A DNA stretch of 64,000 bases from Veillonella montpellierensis DSM 17217 (GTDB taxonomy: Bacteria > Bacillota > Negativicutes > Veillonellales > Veillonellaceae). The notes below the pieces were generated by a model, which was given only the letters and a program-made list of their open reading frames with translations, made no database searches and had not been told where the DNA came from. Positions 38,281 through 48,056 of the stretch are shown here, piece by piece. Position numbers and translations under genes: made by a program. The stretch's first letter is position 1, and each line of letters begins with the position of its first letter. The stretch spans positions 59,560 to 123,559 of the forward strand of contig NZ_AUFY01000008.1 in assembly GCF_000426745.1 (NCBI RefSeq), in the 5' to 3' direction.

Positions 38281-38901
38281 TTACGACTGTATATATTGAT
38301 TACCATAATTATGACATACATGACTATTGCATGGCAACTCTAACATATATTTTAAATCGCATATATACGCGCGATGACTTTCATAGGCGTGCCATAATTT
38401 ACTATGAATACTTCGCAAGCCTAAATAAATAGGAATCTGCCACGTTCTATTAATCACAAAGGCCGATTCTTTCGTCGTGGTGGACGCAAATAAACCAGAA
38501 AATAATAGATAACTATTGAAATAACCATATGCTGGATCTCGCCCAATCGGATGATTGCGACATTTCATCATAATAAAAGTATGCAACGGGTCAATGGTAA
38601 AGGGCAGTGTATAGCCACGAATATGGTCTCCCATTTCAATCTGGCGCACGTAACTCAACCGTAATCCTCGCATTTTTGCCATATGATGAATGAAACGGCG
38701 TACCGATGTATGCTCAATCATTAAATTTCCATCCTCATAAACAACGAGTGTACTATCGATTCCTCTATCATAAAAGGGAATCGCTGCCATCACTACCCTC
38801 TGAACTCCACCTAAGGAAGTCGCTTTCACCTCTAGCGAATTAAACCGTTTCAACGTTTGTGGCATATCACATTCTGCTTCTACTTCTACCATTCTACCCA
38901 T
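38281..38901 (-). CDS. ComK-family (competence regulator-like) protein
   Basis: No obvious domain at first sight, but the order of short elements follows ComK, recalled from the B. subtilis protein. It reads IP......STLVVYEDG, then a conserved polar stretch (IEHTSVRRFIHH), then YTLPFTIDPLHTFIMM (compare the PPIMVDP....F block of ComK), an aromatic segment (GYFNSYLLF), and VINRTWQIPIY...IHSKLWHAY near the C-terminus. The 206-residue length is close to the 192 of ComK. AGGAGG lies 6 nt before the ATG used here. ComK activates DNA-uptake genes. The adjacent DUF805 gene is co-transcribed. Remote homology only; function is inferred. Confidence 0.6.
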   Translation of the reverse strand: MGRMVEVEAECDMPQTLKRFNSLEVKATSLGGVQRVVMAAIPFYDRGIDSTLVVYEDGNLMIEHTSVRRFIHHMAKMRGLRLSYVRQIEMGDHIRGYTLPFTIDPLHTFIMMKCRNHPIGRDPAYGYFNSYLLFSGLFASTTTKESAFVINRTWQIPIYLGLRSIHSKLWHAYESHRAYICDLKYMLELPCNSHVCHNYGNQYIQS

Positions 38902-39352
38902 TCTACTCCTCCTAGCACCTGCTATCAAACGCATTGCATACAACAAACTTGAAAAATGATATTAATCTTTTTCAATAAAAATTATAGCTAAAATGTTATA
39001 TCCTATCAATCCGATATGCCTATTCTATATATAAATTATGCGTTTTGTTAAAAAACGCTATATTTCATAATCAACTTGCCTGTATGGTGCTGTCCATGAT
39101 TTTTTATGCCCCTTACACATTACGCTCCCACATAACTTGACCCCATCCACAGACCAAGTACATACGTATAGTATGAGCATACTTTTATCGTAATTATTTA
39201 TGTACTTATTTATTTATATAATAATTATCCTATAAGTATTTATTTATCTTTTAAAATAAATATACAATGTTCAACCATTACTAAAATGCAACTTTAGTAT
39301 AAGCCTAGTATTTTACGTTAAAACCGCCCATAATTGCCCAAAATCAAAGAAT

Positions 39353-39592
39353 ATGAGGTATTACATCTTGGTAATGTGCAAATTAGTTCGTCCCTCATCG
39401 GTCCTCAATATTTCTTCGACTATTCCTGATGATATAATAGGAAAACAGATACACCATACATTCTTTGGACGCGGTACTGTCATATCCATAGAAAATGCTT
39501 CTATCATCATACAGTTTGAAACTGAAGGCAGGAAAAAAATAGGCTATGCGTTTCCCATGAAAAAAAATTTATTAGCCCTAGATGGAAACTAG
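39353..39592 (+). CDS. Small protein resembling the PcrA C-terminal Tudor-like domain
   Basis: At most 79 residues. The block GKQIHHTFFGRGTVISIE....IIIQFETEGRKKIGY...MKKNLLAL matches the SH3/Tudor-like module at the C-terminus of PcrA/UvrD helicases (G..V.H..FG.G.V......V.F...G.K). In PcrA that module binds RNA polymerase. Here it stands alone without a helicase. The start is uncertain: ATG at 39353 lacks a ribosome-binding site, while GAGG inside the frame could serve TTG at 39369. It is flanked by AT-rich spacers on both sides (38902-39352 and 39593-40063), in which I see no other gene; 39780-39806 is a hairpin without a T-run. Confidence 0.6.
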   Translation: MRYYILVMCKLVRPSSVLNISSTIPDDIIGKQIHHTFFGRGTVISIENASIIIQFETEGRKKIGYAFPMKKNLLALDGN

Positions 39593-40063
39593 ATGCATAC
39601 AATAACCCTATCTAGTAAGAGGCTAACAATAGTTTGCTATCTAGCTGTTCTAACAGTGTTTTAATGATGATAGTCCAGCTACGAACGCCTTTAAAACCAC
39701 CTTACCTCGCTCACACAAAACCGACAAATCCATCCGATATACGACAACCACAGAATCAAAGAAAGAGATGTCTAGTATGACGAAAGCCTTTTAAAAGGAC
39801 TTTCGTAAATCGTTCAAAAAGCAAATTATACAGCTATATAATAGAAATAAATCACTTTTAAAAGTATTAATAAAAATGGTAAAATTGCAATTATGAATGC
39901 ATCCACAATGACCGTAATCATTAACTAGATACAAGTAGTATGATTATGTTCAGATTAGAATTGGATGCATTATACATAATAGTCGTGATTATATGGCAAC
40001 AGTAGCACACTTATTATGTGTAAGACCTTAATGTTTGCCAACAAATGTAGCTAATTCATTTTA

Positions 40064-40309
40064 CTAAAACCATTCTTTGTGCATTTTTTCTAACGACTCT
40101 TTTGTTAGTAGGTATCCAATAGATTCTTCTATCACAGAGTCAATACCGCAATACGGACAAATAGCTGTACAATCTGGTTCATCTTCACGCCAATCTTCTA
40201 TTTCATTTGGAGAAAAGATTTTACAGCAATAAAAACAACCACACTTCTTCTCATTTTTAAGCATAGTTTTATTTGCAAAAGAATACTTATGAGCTTCTAT
40301 ACAATCCAT
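40064..40309 (-). CDS. Small cytoplasmic zinc-ribbon protein
   Basis: 81 residues with CGCFYCCKIF (about 23-32) and CPYCGIDSVI (about 51-60), two CxxC knuckles forming a probable zinc site. The intervening DWREDEPDCTAI and the leading SFANKTMLKNEKKCGCF block fit a widespread family of small uncharacterised bacterial proteins. AGGAGA precedes the ATG. It is not in an operon; the function is unknown. Confidence 0.75.
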   Translation of the reverse strand: MDCIEAHKYSFANKTMLKNEKKCGCFYCCKIFSPNEIEDWREDEPDCTAICPYCGIDSVIEESIGYLLTKESLEKMHKEWF

Positions 40310-40480
40310 ACTATCTCCTTATAAAATTTATACTCTTTATTTATACTGGTATCCCCTTACAATATCCATTATTAAATAAATTCTCTGACCCGCACACCTC
40401 TTTTACTGTTAAGTAATATCATCAATCATACCATGCTACAATTGATGATAATTGCACAACAAACAATATTTCTACAAAAT

Positions 40481-40560
40481 CAAACATGTATACTACGAAC
40501 TTCCAAAGATTTATGTAAAAAGTACTCTGCTATATATTCACCATGTAATGTAAACTCTAG
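40481..40560 (-). pseudogene. Decayed transposase 3' fragment, copy 3
   Basis: CAAACATGTA at the left and AAAAGTACTCTGCTATATATTCA in the middle match the remnant at 12616-12760. On the minus strand it would read EFTLHGEYIAEYFLHK, equivalent to GFTLPNEYIAEYFSRT. Only about 80 bp survive. Positions 40310-40480 show nothing else. Confidence 0.65.
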
Positions 40561-40588
40561 CTCTATGTATGCCATAGTATACACACGA

Positions 40589-40622
40589 ACAGGCAAGTAG
40601 CACATAAGTGCTACTTGCCTGT
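40589..40622. terminator. Strong hairpin, possible terminator of korAB
   Basis: Perfect 15-bp arms ACAGGCAAGTAGCAC (40589-40603) and GTGCTACTTGCCTGT (40608-40622) with a 4-nt loop. There is no long T-run on either side, so termination efficiency is uncertain. It lies about 250 nt past the korB stop. Confidence 0.5.
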
Positions 40623-40869
40623 TTATGTATCATATACTAATGTATTCTTCTATTCCATATAAACCCTAGTGTAGGGGCTAAACGGTTTCATATCCTATGA
40701 CAGTGCTCGCGTATACCCTCATCAAAAGAGTACCCTATACGAAATTACACTGATTCTCCTACTATATAGCTAACAGTGTACATCCATACATCGTGCGATG
40801 CTACTTAGGATATCACCTTCTCATACCCATTCACTCTGACTATATAAATACCTCGTATGTGCAAATTTT

Positions 40870-41742
40870 TTATTTAAACGCCGCACATAGTTCATCGAAT
40901 AGTGCCGCATCTGGTTTTACCACATCATGCACTAATGCTCGTTTATGCATACCCCCATTAACGGCCGCCATACTGCGTTCAAAGCATTCTTTTTGATTGT
41001 CTTGGTACAATAGACCAGTTACCAACCCATCTGTATCGCTAAGTGTTTTAAACGCTAAGGAGCGATCGGTATAGTCGTAGTCGTCTGGTAAGGTAGTCAA
41101 GTTTTCTTTGAAGTAATCAAAGCTATTTTGTTTATTATAAGTTACGCAAGGGCTAAATACGTTGATGAACGAGAACCCTTCATGTTGCATCCCTTTAATA
41201 ATTAAATCCACCAATTCTTTGCGGTTAATCATATACGATTGTGCTACGAAAGTAGCTCCTGCTGCAATGGCAGTTTCGCAAACGGAAAGAGGACTTTCAA
41301 AACAGCCACGTGGTGATGTTTTCGTCACAAACCCAATGTCCGATCGTGGCGATGTTTGCCCTTTCGTCAAGCCATATACGTGGTTATCCATAACGATGTA
41401 GGTAAGATTTACGTTTCGTTTGATCGCATGAATGGTATGTCCCATGCCGATGGCATACGCATCACCATCGCCAGAGCAACATACTACATGTAGGTCTTGG
41501 TTCGCCAATTTAACGCCTTGTGCGTATGGCAAAGCGCGGCCATGTGTCGTATGGGCACCGTAGGCATAGAAATATCCTCCAATACGGCTGGAGCAACCAA
41601 TCCCGGAAATAACGGCCAATTCTTCTGGTGCAATATTTTGTTGCACCATCGCATCGGTAATCGCTGCTTGAATACCATAATGACCGCAGCCAGGACACCA
41701 GTTAGGTCGAATATCGTTTCTATAATCATTCGCTGTTGTCAT
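40870..41742 (-). CDS. korB: 2-oxoacid:ferredoxin oxidoreductase beta subunit
   Basis: The TPP-binding subunit (290 residues). It has WCPGCGHYGIQAAI near residue 16 with cluster-ligating cysteines, the TPP/Mg motif GDGDAYAIGMGH (about 92-103) and DNHVYGLTKGQTSP (about 119-132). With the alpha subunit it reversibly couples 2-oxoglutarate or a related 2-oxoacid plus CoA to acyl-CoA, CO2 and reduced ferredoxin. It starts 1 nt after the korA stop, its AGGAGG lying inside the end of korA. 2-oxoglutarate is the likeliest substrate from the two-subunit layout; pyruvate or other oxoacids cannot be excluded. Confidence 0.87.
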   Translation of the reverse strand: MTTANDYRNDIRPNWCPGCGHYGIQAAITDAMVQQNIAPEELAVISGIGCSSRIGGYFYAYGAHTTHGRALPYAQGVKLANQDLHVVCCSGDGDAYAIGMGHTIHAIKRNVNLTYIVMDNHVYGLTKGQTSPRSDIGFVTKTSPRGCFESPLSVCETAIAAGATFVAQSYMINRKELVDLIIKGMQHEGFSFINVFSPCVTYNKQNSFDYFKENLTTLPDDYDYTDRSLAFKTLSDTDGLVTGLLYQDNQKECFERSMAAVNGGMHKRALVHDVVKPDAALFDELCAAFK

Positions 41743-41743
41743 A

Positions 41744-43498
41744 TTATAATACCTCCTTAATGGCCGCTTTCACATAGGATTTTGTGAAAGGATTACCATC
41801 ATATTTTAAGCAACTAGAAATTTTAGTTTTATCATCCATATGAATTTTAAACAAATTAGCTAGTTGGCCCGTTGCGTTTTGTTCGCAAATGATAACTTTT
41901 TTAGCGGTATTATAATACGCTTCCAATTGTTTTTTAGGGAATGGTTTAATCAAGCGTAATTGTAAATGGTTGACTGCCACGCCTTCTGCATTAAGTTCAG
42001 CCGCCGCTTCTTCCAAAGCGCCACGACTAGAGGCAATGCCCACAATCAATACATCCGCCTCTTTATGAGGACAGTTCACCAAGAATGGGTCATAGTGATC
42101 GGCTACGGTTTCTAATTTTCTAAAGCGTTTATCCGTTTGTGCCACGTGCATAGTTGGCGCTTCTGCTGGTTTACCTTCTTCGTTATGTTCTAGTCCTGTA
42201 GATAGGAATAAGCCATTTTTCATACCTGGAATAGTACGAGGGGAAATGCCACTATCGGTCAATTGAAAGCGTTTGAAATAGTGAGGACGTTCTAATGGCG
42301 GCAAGTCTTCTTCTTTCATCAATTGACCACGTTCAATCGGTACGCGATGTAAATCGAAGGATGGTACAGATTGTTTGTTAAGTCCTTGTTGCAAATCGGG
42401 CATGAAAATAACTGGGCATTGGTATTGTTCTGCCAAGTTAAAAGCTTTTTGAATTTCATAGAAACATTCTTCGATGCTAGTTGGGGAAATAACGATATTT
42501 GCATAATCCCCATGTGCATTATAGCAAGCCGCATCAATATCCGATGTTTCTACTTTGGTAGCCATCCCTGTGGATGGACCCGACCGTTGTACATCGATGA
42601 CAACCATTGGCAATTCTGCCATGGATGCCATGGATAAAGATTCTGCCATCAACGATAATCCTGGGCCAGATGTACAGGTAAAGCCGCGAACCCCTGCATA
42701 CACACCGCCCATGGCTGTCATACATGCCGCGATTTCATCTTCTGTTTGTACGATTGTCATCCCTAGGGCATCCATATGTTTAATCATGTATTCCATAACT
42801 TCCGATGCTGGTGTAATCGGATAGGATGCCATAAAGCGTGACCCTGCTGCAATAGCACCTAACGCACACGCTTCGTTACCGAGCAAGAACATTTGATCTT
42901 TCTTGCCTGGTGCTGGTAAGGTATCCACTTCTACATCACCTTTTGAGGCCATCACTAATGCATGTCCATCGGCAAAGGCTTGTAAGTTTTTATCGATAAT
43001 ATCTTGTGATTTTTTAGCAAATTTAGCGGCGATTGCGTCTTTGAATGGCGCCGTATCAAATCCCAATAATGCTACGGACATACCTAATGCCACGATATTA
43101 CGCATTAACAAGGACCCTTGTTTCAATGCAGTTTCAGAAATTGGCAACGCTAAGCAGTGTACCTTCGATCCTTCAAACTTAGAAAAATCAGGTTTAACTT
43201 TACTATCACAAATAATAAAGCCCCCATCACGGACTTCACCGCCATGCATATCGACAGTTTCTTGATCCAATGCCACCAAGAAATCGATGCTTTCACCAAT
43301 CGACATAATTTGCTCTAAAGCAATACGCAACGCAAATGTGGTATGACCACCTTTAATGCGAGATGCGAACAAACGTTGACTATATAGAGAATATCCCTCT
43401 TTGGCAAGAATTGTAGCCATAATTTCGCCACAAGATTCAATACCTTCACCTTGTTGTCCACCCATTTTCCAGATAAAATCTTTACGCAAGTGTTTCAC
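41744..43498 (-). CDS. korA: 2-oxoacid:ferredoxin oxidoreductase alpha subunit (gamma-alpha fusion)
   Basis: A 584-residue fusion. The gamma domain is at the N-terminus (GGQQGEGIESCGEI..., FASRIKGGHTTFALRI, about 1-180). It is joined to the pyrimidine-binding alpha domain (GNEACALGAIAAGSRFMASYPITPASEVME at about 205-234; QTEDEIAACMTAMGGVYAGVRG; TSGPGLSLMAE) and a C-terminal domain with VNHLQLRLIKPFP. No gene for a separate delta ferredoxin-like subunit is adjacent, so a free ferredoxin must accept electrons. Together with the fumarate reductase it suits an incomplete or reductive TCA branch. GGAGG precedes the ATG. Confidence 0.88.
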   Translation of the reverse strand: MKHLRKDFIWKMGGQQGEGIESCGEIMATILAKEGYSLYSQRLFASRIKGGHTTFALRIALEQIMSIGESIDFLVALDQETVDMHGGEVRDGGFIICDSKVKPDFSKFEGSKVHCLALPISETALKQGSLLMRNIVALGMSVALLGFDTAPFKDAIAAKFAKKSQDIIDKNLQAFADGHALVMASKGDVEVDTLPAPGKKDQMFLLGNEACALGAIAAGSRFMASYPITPASEVMEYMIKHMDALGMTIVQTEDEIAACMTAMGGVYAGVRGFTCTSGPGLSLMAESLSMASMAELPMVVIDVQRSGPSTGMATKVETSDIDAACYNAHGDYANIVISPTSIEECFYEIQKAFNLAEQYQCPVIFMPDLQQGLNKQSVPSFDLHRVPIERGQLMKEEDLPPLERPHYFKRFQLTDSGISPRTIPGMKNGLFLSTGLEHNEEGKPAEAPTMHVAQTDKRFRKLETVADHYDPFLVNCPHKEADVLIVGIASSRGALEEAAAELNAEGVAVNHLQLRLIKPFPKKQLEAYYNTAKKVIICEQNATGQLANLFKIHMDDKTKISSCLKYDGNPFTKSYVKAAIKEVL

Positions 43499-43761
43499 CC
43501 TCCTTAGGATATACTAAGCGTTAACAGACTATGTACTATACATATCCATGACTATAAACATTGTAACTATATACTATTTTGTCACAGCCTTTTTACTGTA
43601 TAAATTGTAACATGTACACTATAATCCATCAATAACAATTCAACGAATCAAGGCATGATTTCGCCATCTTTCTATACCCGTTCTGCATGAAAGTCCACCC
43701 CATTTGTAGTTCCAGTCATACCTATCGCTGTGCTAGGAACCTACCGCTACTCTTCTATCGA

Positions 43762-44559
43762 TTAGCGACTCCTATCGCTACGGTGTAAGGCATCTCGATA
43801 GGTTTCTAATCGTTCCTTGGTAAAAAATACTTCTTCTAAGCAAAGACCTTGGGCAGGGGCGGTCTTACCAATACGCCTTCGATCCTTTGCCAATAACAAT
43901 ATAGCTACATCCTCTACGGCCTTACGACCCAATCCGATATCCACCAACAAGCCCGCCATATTGCGCACCATATGATATAAAAATCCATCGCCCATCACAT
44001 GGATTGTAATCCTCTCGCCTTCTTGTAAAATCACTATATCGTACAAAGTTTTTACGGGGTTCGCCGGCGTAGAATTAGTACCTTGCAACGTTGTAAAATC
44101 ATGTGTTCCTAGCAAGAAAGGAATGGCACTTCGCATCCGCTTTACATCTAACGGCTTTTTCACATGCCAATGATAGCGTTGTGTTAAAGGATTATCAATG
44201 AGGCCATTATGAATTTGATAGGAATAGGCTTTGCCATAAATGCGCCACCGCGGTTTCCAATCTAAGGGAATCTCTTTAGCCTCTCTCACCACGATATATC
44301 TAGGCATATGGGCAATCAATGCGCGGACTAGGTTATCCGTAGGAATCGTGCCCGTCGTAAAAAACGTAACCACTTGAAACTTGGCATGCACCCCCGCATC
44401 GGTGCGTGAAGCGCCATATACTTGAATCGGTTCATTACACACCTTAGTGAGGGCCTCTTCCAAACAGCCCTGCACCGTTATGCCTTTATTGGGTGGCTGC
44501 TTTTGATATCCCTTTAGCTCTGTGCCATCATAGGCTACAATTAGCCGAATATTTCTCAT
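43762..44559 (-). CDS. truA: tRNA pseudouridine(38-40) synthase
   Basis: 265 residues. It isomerises uridines 38-40 in tRNA anticodon stems. The catalytic aspartate lies in GASRTDAGVHA (about residues 49-59). Supporting motifs are YDGTELKGYQKQP at the N-terminus, RWRIYGKAYSYQI and DGFLYHMVRNMAG (about 205-217). It is the last gene after ecfA1-ecfA2-ecfT, the gene order common in Firmicutes, where rplM-rpsI usually follow; here they do not. A 49-nt gap separates it from ecfT. Confidence 0.94.
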   Translation of the reverse strand: MRNIRLIVAYDGTELKGYQKQPPNKGITVQGCLEEALTKVCNEPIQVYGASRTDAGVHAKFQVVTFFTTGTIPTDNLVRALIAHMPRYIVVREAKEIPLDWKPRWRIYGKAYSYQIHNGLIDNPLTQRYHWHVKKPLDVKRMRSAIPFLLGTHDFTTLQGTNSTPANPVKTLYDIVILQEGERITIHVMGDGFLYHMVRNMAGLLVDIGLGRKAVEDVAILLLAKDRRRIGKTAPAQGLCLEEVFFTKERLETYRDALHRSDRSR

Positions 44560-44608
44560 ATCTCACCTACTCATCGTCCTAGAAATCCATAGAGGTCCAT
44601 CGGCCTTT

Positions 44609-45409
44609 CTATGAAAGCCACCATAGAACGGCCAAGATAATCGTAATCACCACAACAACGCCCACACCAATATAATCATAGGAAGTAATGGATAGCTCTT
44701 TCATCCGCGTGCGATTCACGCCACCTCGATAGCAACGTGCTTCCATGGCAGTGGCCAATTCATCGGCTCGTCGAAAGGCGCTAATAAATAGAGGGACTAA
44801 CAAAGGCACCATATTTTTAGCTCGCTTTACAATGCTGCCTGTAACAAAATCGGCACCACGCGCTGATTGGGCTTTCATAATGCGATCCGTTTCATCTAAC
44901 AAGGTAGGAATAAAACGCAACGCAATGGTCATCATCATAGCTAGTTCATGGGCTGGTACGCCAATGCGTTTAAACGGCGTCAACAAGTGCTCAATGCCGT
45001 CGGTCAAGCGAATCGGCGATGTGGTATAGGTTAATAGGGACGAAAACAAGATTAAAAATACTAATCGTGCTCCCATTTGAAAGCCCATCGACAGGCCTTC
45101 ATAGGTAATGTGAATCCAGCTATATTCCCAAACCACTGTGCCCGGTGTCGTAAACACATGAATGCCCATGGTGAACACGATAATAATCCATAAGGGCTTA
45201 ATAGAAGTCCATAAGAGGCGAATTGGCAAGCGCGATATGCCCATGCATAATAGGGTAAAAGCGGCTACTAAGCCATAGGCGATGGCCGTATTGGCTAAAA
45301 AGATAGCTACAATGAATAGCGTGGTCCCTACAATTTTAGCCCGCGGATCCATTTTATGGAGAAACGATGTACCTGGAAAGTACTGACCAATCGTTATATT
45401 TTGCAACAT
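44609..45409 (-). CDS. ecfT: ECF transporter T component
   Basis: 266-residue transmembrane coupling protein with 5-6 hydrophobic segments. It has the two cytoplasmic Ala-Arg-Gly-type coupling helices: SARGADFVTG (about residues 181-190) and the ARCYRGG segment (about 219-225). EcfT transmits ATP hydrolysis by EcfA1/EcfA2 to exchangeable vitamin- or metal-binding S components, none of which is encoded here. It starts 2 nt after the ecfA2 stop. Confidence 0.93.
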   Translation of the reverse strand: MLQNITIGQYFPGTSFLHKMDPRAKIVGTTLFIVAIFLANTAIAYGLVAAFTLLCMGISRLPIRLLWTSIKPLWIIIVFTMGIHVFTTPGTVVWEYSWIHITYEGLSMGFQMGARLVFLILFSSLLTYTTSPIRLTDGIEHLLTPFKRIGVPAHELAMMMTIALRFIPTLLDETDRIMKAQSARGADFVTGSIVKRAKNMVPLLVPLFISAFRRADELATAMEARCYRGGVNRTRMKELSITSYDYIGVGVVVVITIILAVLWWLS

Positions 45410-45411
45410 GC

Positions 45412-46377
45412 CTAGACACCTCCTTCTTCACGCTCATGTGTACTATCTCCAGCGCTAGCCGACTGATGACGCGCTTTAGATGAAATCGCCTGCGAACGAT
45501 TCGCATTGCTATGACAGCGTTCCTCTATGCATGGCACCGCCAAAATAGCATCGACTGCATCGTCCACGGATAAACAATCCTCGCTGACCGCCAGTCCTCG
45601 TTCCCGTAGACTTGCAAGCATTAAGGATACGGGCGGTATATCCACGCCGGCCGCTTGTAGCTCCTCACGATGATGATTAAAGATGTCTAACGGTTTGCCA
45701 TCTAATACAACCGTTCCCTTATCAAACACAAGAACGCGCGACGCCATGCGTGAAACGTCCTCCATGTTATGGGATACAAGAATGACCGTCACCCCTTGTT
45801 CTTGATGAAGGCGCATAATCTGACTAAAAATTTCTTCCCGACCAAAAGGATCGAGCCCTGCTGATGGTTCATCTAACACCAAATAAGACGGCCGTAAGGC
45901 CACCACGCCAGCAATGGCGACGCGTCGCATTTGACCACCCGATAAATGAAAGGGAGAACGATCTGCATAGGTATCATACTCTAACCCTACAAAGGCCATG
46001 GCTTCTCGCACCCGTTCATCAATCTCACTTTCAGAAAGTCCTAAATTGCGTGGCCCAAAAGCGATGTCTTGTGCAATCGTTTCTTCAAACAACTGATGTT
46101 CAGGGTATTGAAACACCATCCCCACTTGATGACGCATTCTCTTGGCTTCCTCTGTCTTTCCCACAAGATCTACACCATTCACAGTCACTTGACCGCTAGT
46201 AGGGTGTAAAAGTCCATTTAAATGTTGTACAAAGGTAGATTTACCAGACCCTGTATGACCAATAATGCCGACAAACTCTCCCTCTTCGATAGTAAGCGAT
46301 ACATCGTGCAAAGCAGTCTTTTCAAAGGGCGTACCCTGTCCATATGTATAGGTAATCGAATCTAATACTATCGACAT
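45412..46377 (-). CDS. ecfA2: ECF transporter ATPase A2
   Basis: ABC ATPase with Walker [10 protein letters not shown] (about residues 39-47), Q-loop [10 protein letters not shown], signature [13 protein letters not shown] (about 142-154) and Walker [14 protein letters not shown]. It has the HN switch histidine. Total length is 321; the last 40 residues ([19 protein letters not shown]...) are a polar tail beyond the usual end. The gene overlaps ecfA1 by 10 nt and uses a G-rich ribosome-binding site within it. Coupled translation with ecfA1 and ecfT fits the 1:1:1 complex. Confidence 0.93.
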   Translation of the reverse strand: MSIVLDSITYTYGQGTPFEKTALHDVSLTIEEGEFVGIIGHTGSGKSTFVQHLNGLLHPTSGQVTVNGVDLVGKTEEAKRMRHQVGMVFQYPEHQLFEETIAQDIAFGPRNLGLSESEIDERVREAMAFVGLEYDTYADRSPFHLSGGQMRRVAIAGVVALRPSYLVLDEPSAGLDPFGREEIFSQIMRLHQEQGVTVILVSHNMEDVSRMASRVLVFDKGTVVLDGKPLDIFNHHREELQAAGVDIPPVSLMLASLRERGLAVSEDCLSVDDAVDAILAVPCIEERCHSNANRSQAISSKARHQSASAGDSTHEREEGGV

Positions 46378-47210
46378 AATGCATCCCCCAATTCTTCATT
46401 CGTAATAATGCCAGGCGGAAGTGGTAAGCCATGTTTGACTAGCGATGCAGCCGTTTCCGCTGCTACCGGTACATCAAGGCCTAGTTCTTTCAATACATCC
46501 ACTTGTGAAAAAATCTCACGCGGAGTTCCTTCTTGTAATTTTTTGCCATGTTTCATAACAATAATGCGATCCGCCGTAACCGCTTCTTCCATAAAATGTG
46601 TAATATACACAACCGTAATGCCTTCCTTTGTATTCAATCGACGTACCGTTTCCAAGACTTCCCGACGTCCTTTCGGATCTAGCATCGCCGTCGGTTCATC
46701 CAACACAATGCAATCTGGTTTCATGGCCAACACGCCAGCAATGGCAATGCGCTGTTTTTGTCCCCCCGATAAAAGGTGCGGTGCATGATGTGCAAATTCG
46801 CTCATATTGACGGCTGCCAATGACTCTGTTACACGCCTACGAATTTCTTCTGGTGCAACGCCTAGGTTTTCAGGGCCAAAGGCTACATCTTCTTCTACAA
46901 TGGCGGCTACAATTTGATTATCTGGATTTTGAAAGACCATGCCCACATGTTGGCGTATATCCCATATATGCTCCGCTTCCATCGAGTTCATGCCCGCAAC
47001 CACACACGCCCCCGATGACGGTTGTAGCAATACATTAAAATGTTTCGCCAGTGTACTTTTACCACTACCATTGGTGCCAATAATAGCCACAAATTCTCCT
47101 CGATGAATGGTTAGCGACACATCTTCTAGCGCCGCTACGGGATTACCATTTTCATCTTCGTACACATGACTCAAGTTCTTCACTTCAATCATCACATCTT
47201 GTTTATTCAT
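46368..47210 (-). CDS. ecfA1: ECF transporter ATPase A1
   Basis: 280-residue ABC ATPase with Walker [16 protein letters not shown] (about residues 40-54), Q-loop [11 protein letters not shown], signature [13 protein letters not shown] (about 142-154), Walker [14 protein letters not shown] and switch ITHFMEE. First gene of the ecfA1-ecfA2-ecfT-truA operon. The upstream spacer (47211-47930) contains no gene; a short G-A-A-A-G-T-flanked imperfect inverted repeat lies around 47250-47315, but I cannot name a promoter with confidence. Confidence 0.94.
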   Translation of the reverse strand: MNKQDVMIEVKNLSHVYEDENGNPVAALEDVSLTIHRGEFVAIIGTNGSGKSTLAKHFNVLLQPSSGACVVAGMNSMEAEHIWDIRQHVGMVFQNPDNQIVAAIVEEDVAFGPENLGVAPEEIRRRVTESLAAVNMSEFAHHAPHLLSGGQKQRIAIAGVLAMKPDCIVLDEPTAMLDPKGRREVLETVRRLNTKEGITVVYITHFMEEAVTADRIIVMKHGKKLQEGTPREIFSQVDVLKELGLDVPVAAETAASLVKHGLPLPPGIITNEELGDALCR

Positions 47211-47930
47211 CTACTTACCTCTTCTAAGTCAGTCAATTTCTATACCATACTGAAAGTACAACTACGCTCGCTCATCAGCGTGCATAGACACGTCTATCCG
47301 CTGACGTATGTCCATACTTTCTACTCTATTAGATAATTGCCATTACTACCTCATCATCTAAGTATAGCAAAGGACTTAAAAGTAAACAACAACAATTTCA
47401 TGTATGTTGACAATAGAAAAATGTCGATATTAACCACTCTATAAAATAACAAAAACAGCTCATCAATCATTAGTATTCCCATCTCTATCATAATCTGTCA
47501 CGCATGGTTCTCTCCGTCATGCCACTAAGGATACGAAACGACCTCTGTTTCTTTATATATTGATCCTTACACACTTCTTTATATACTAATTCTTACACAC
47601 ATGGATCTATGAACCTGTCATATACATGGAAGGCCATTCTTATATATCACATTTTTCACCGTCTTTTTGTAATCATAGAATCCCTATGTAGTATTTCTGT
47701 ATGTAATAGCTATCTATTTAGAAACTTTCCAATCACATACCATCTATATATTGTAAGGAAAACTATTACATGCAACACACTGCGCATCACGCCCCTAGGC
47801 AGTACTCTTTTCTACTAGTTCACTAACAGTTGATGTCCACTAATCAAAATAGAACCATGCTGCATAATCGCACGCTCACAATTTATTACGATTTTCTACT
47901 AGCACCTTACCATTGATGGACACACAAAAA

Positions 47931-47966
47931 TAACGGATAGTTGATTAATAAATCAACTATCCGTTA
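47931..47966 (-). terminator. Intrinsic terminator of the sdhABE-type operon
   Basis: Perfect 16-bp arms TAACGGATAGTTGATT (47931-47946) and its complement (47951-47966) with an AATA loop. On the minus strand TTTTTGTG follows. It lies 90 nt after the last gene of the operon. Confidence 0.85.
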
Positions 47967-48056
47967 CATAATCCCTATGGCTCATATAATACATATCCTA
48001 CTTACTAGTACTGGAAGTCGTCCTTACGACTTCCATATAGCTCATTCATATTTTCC

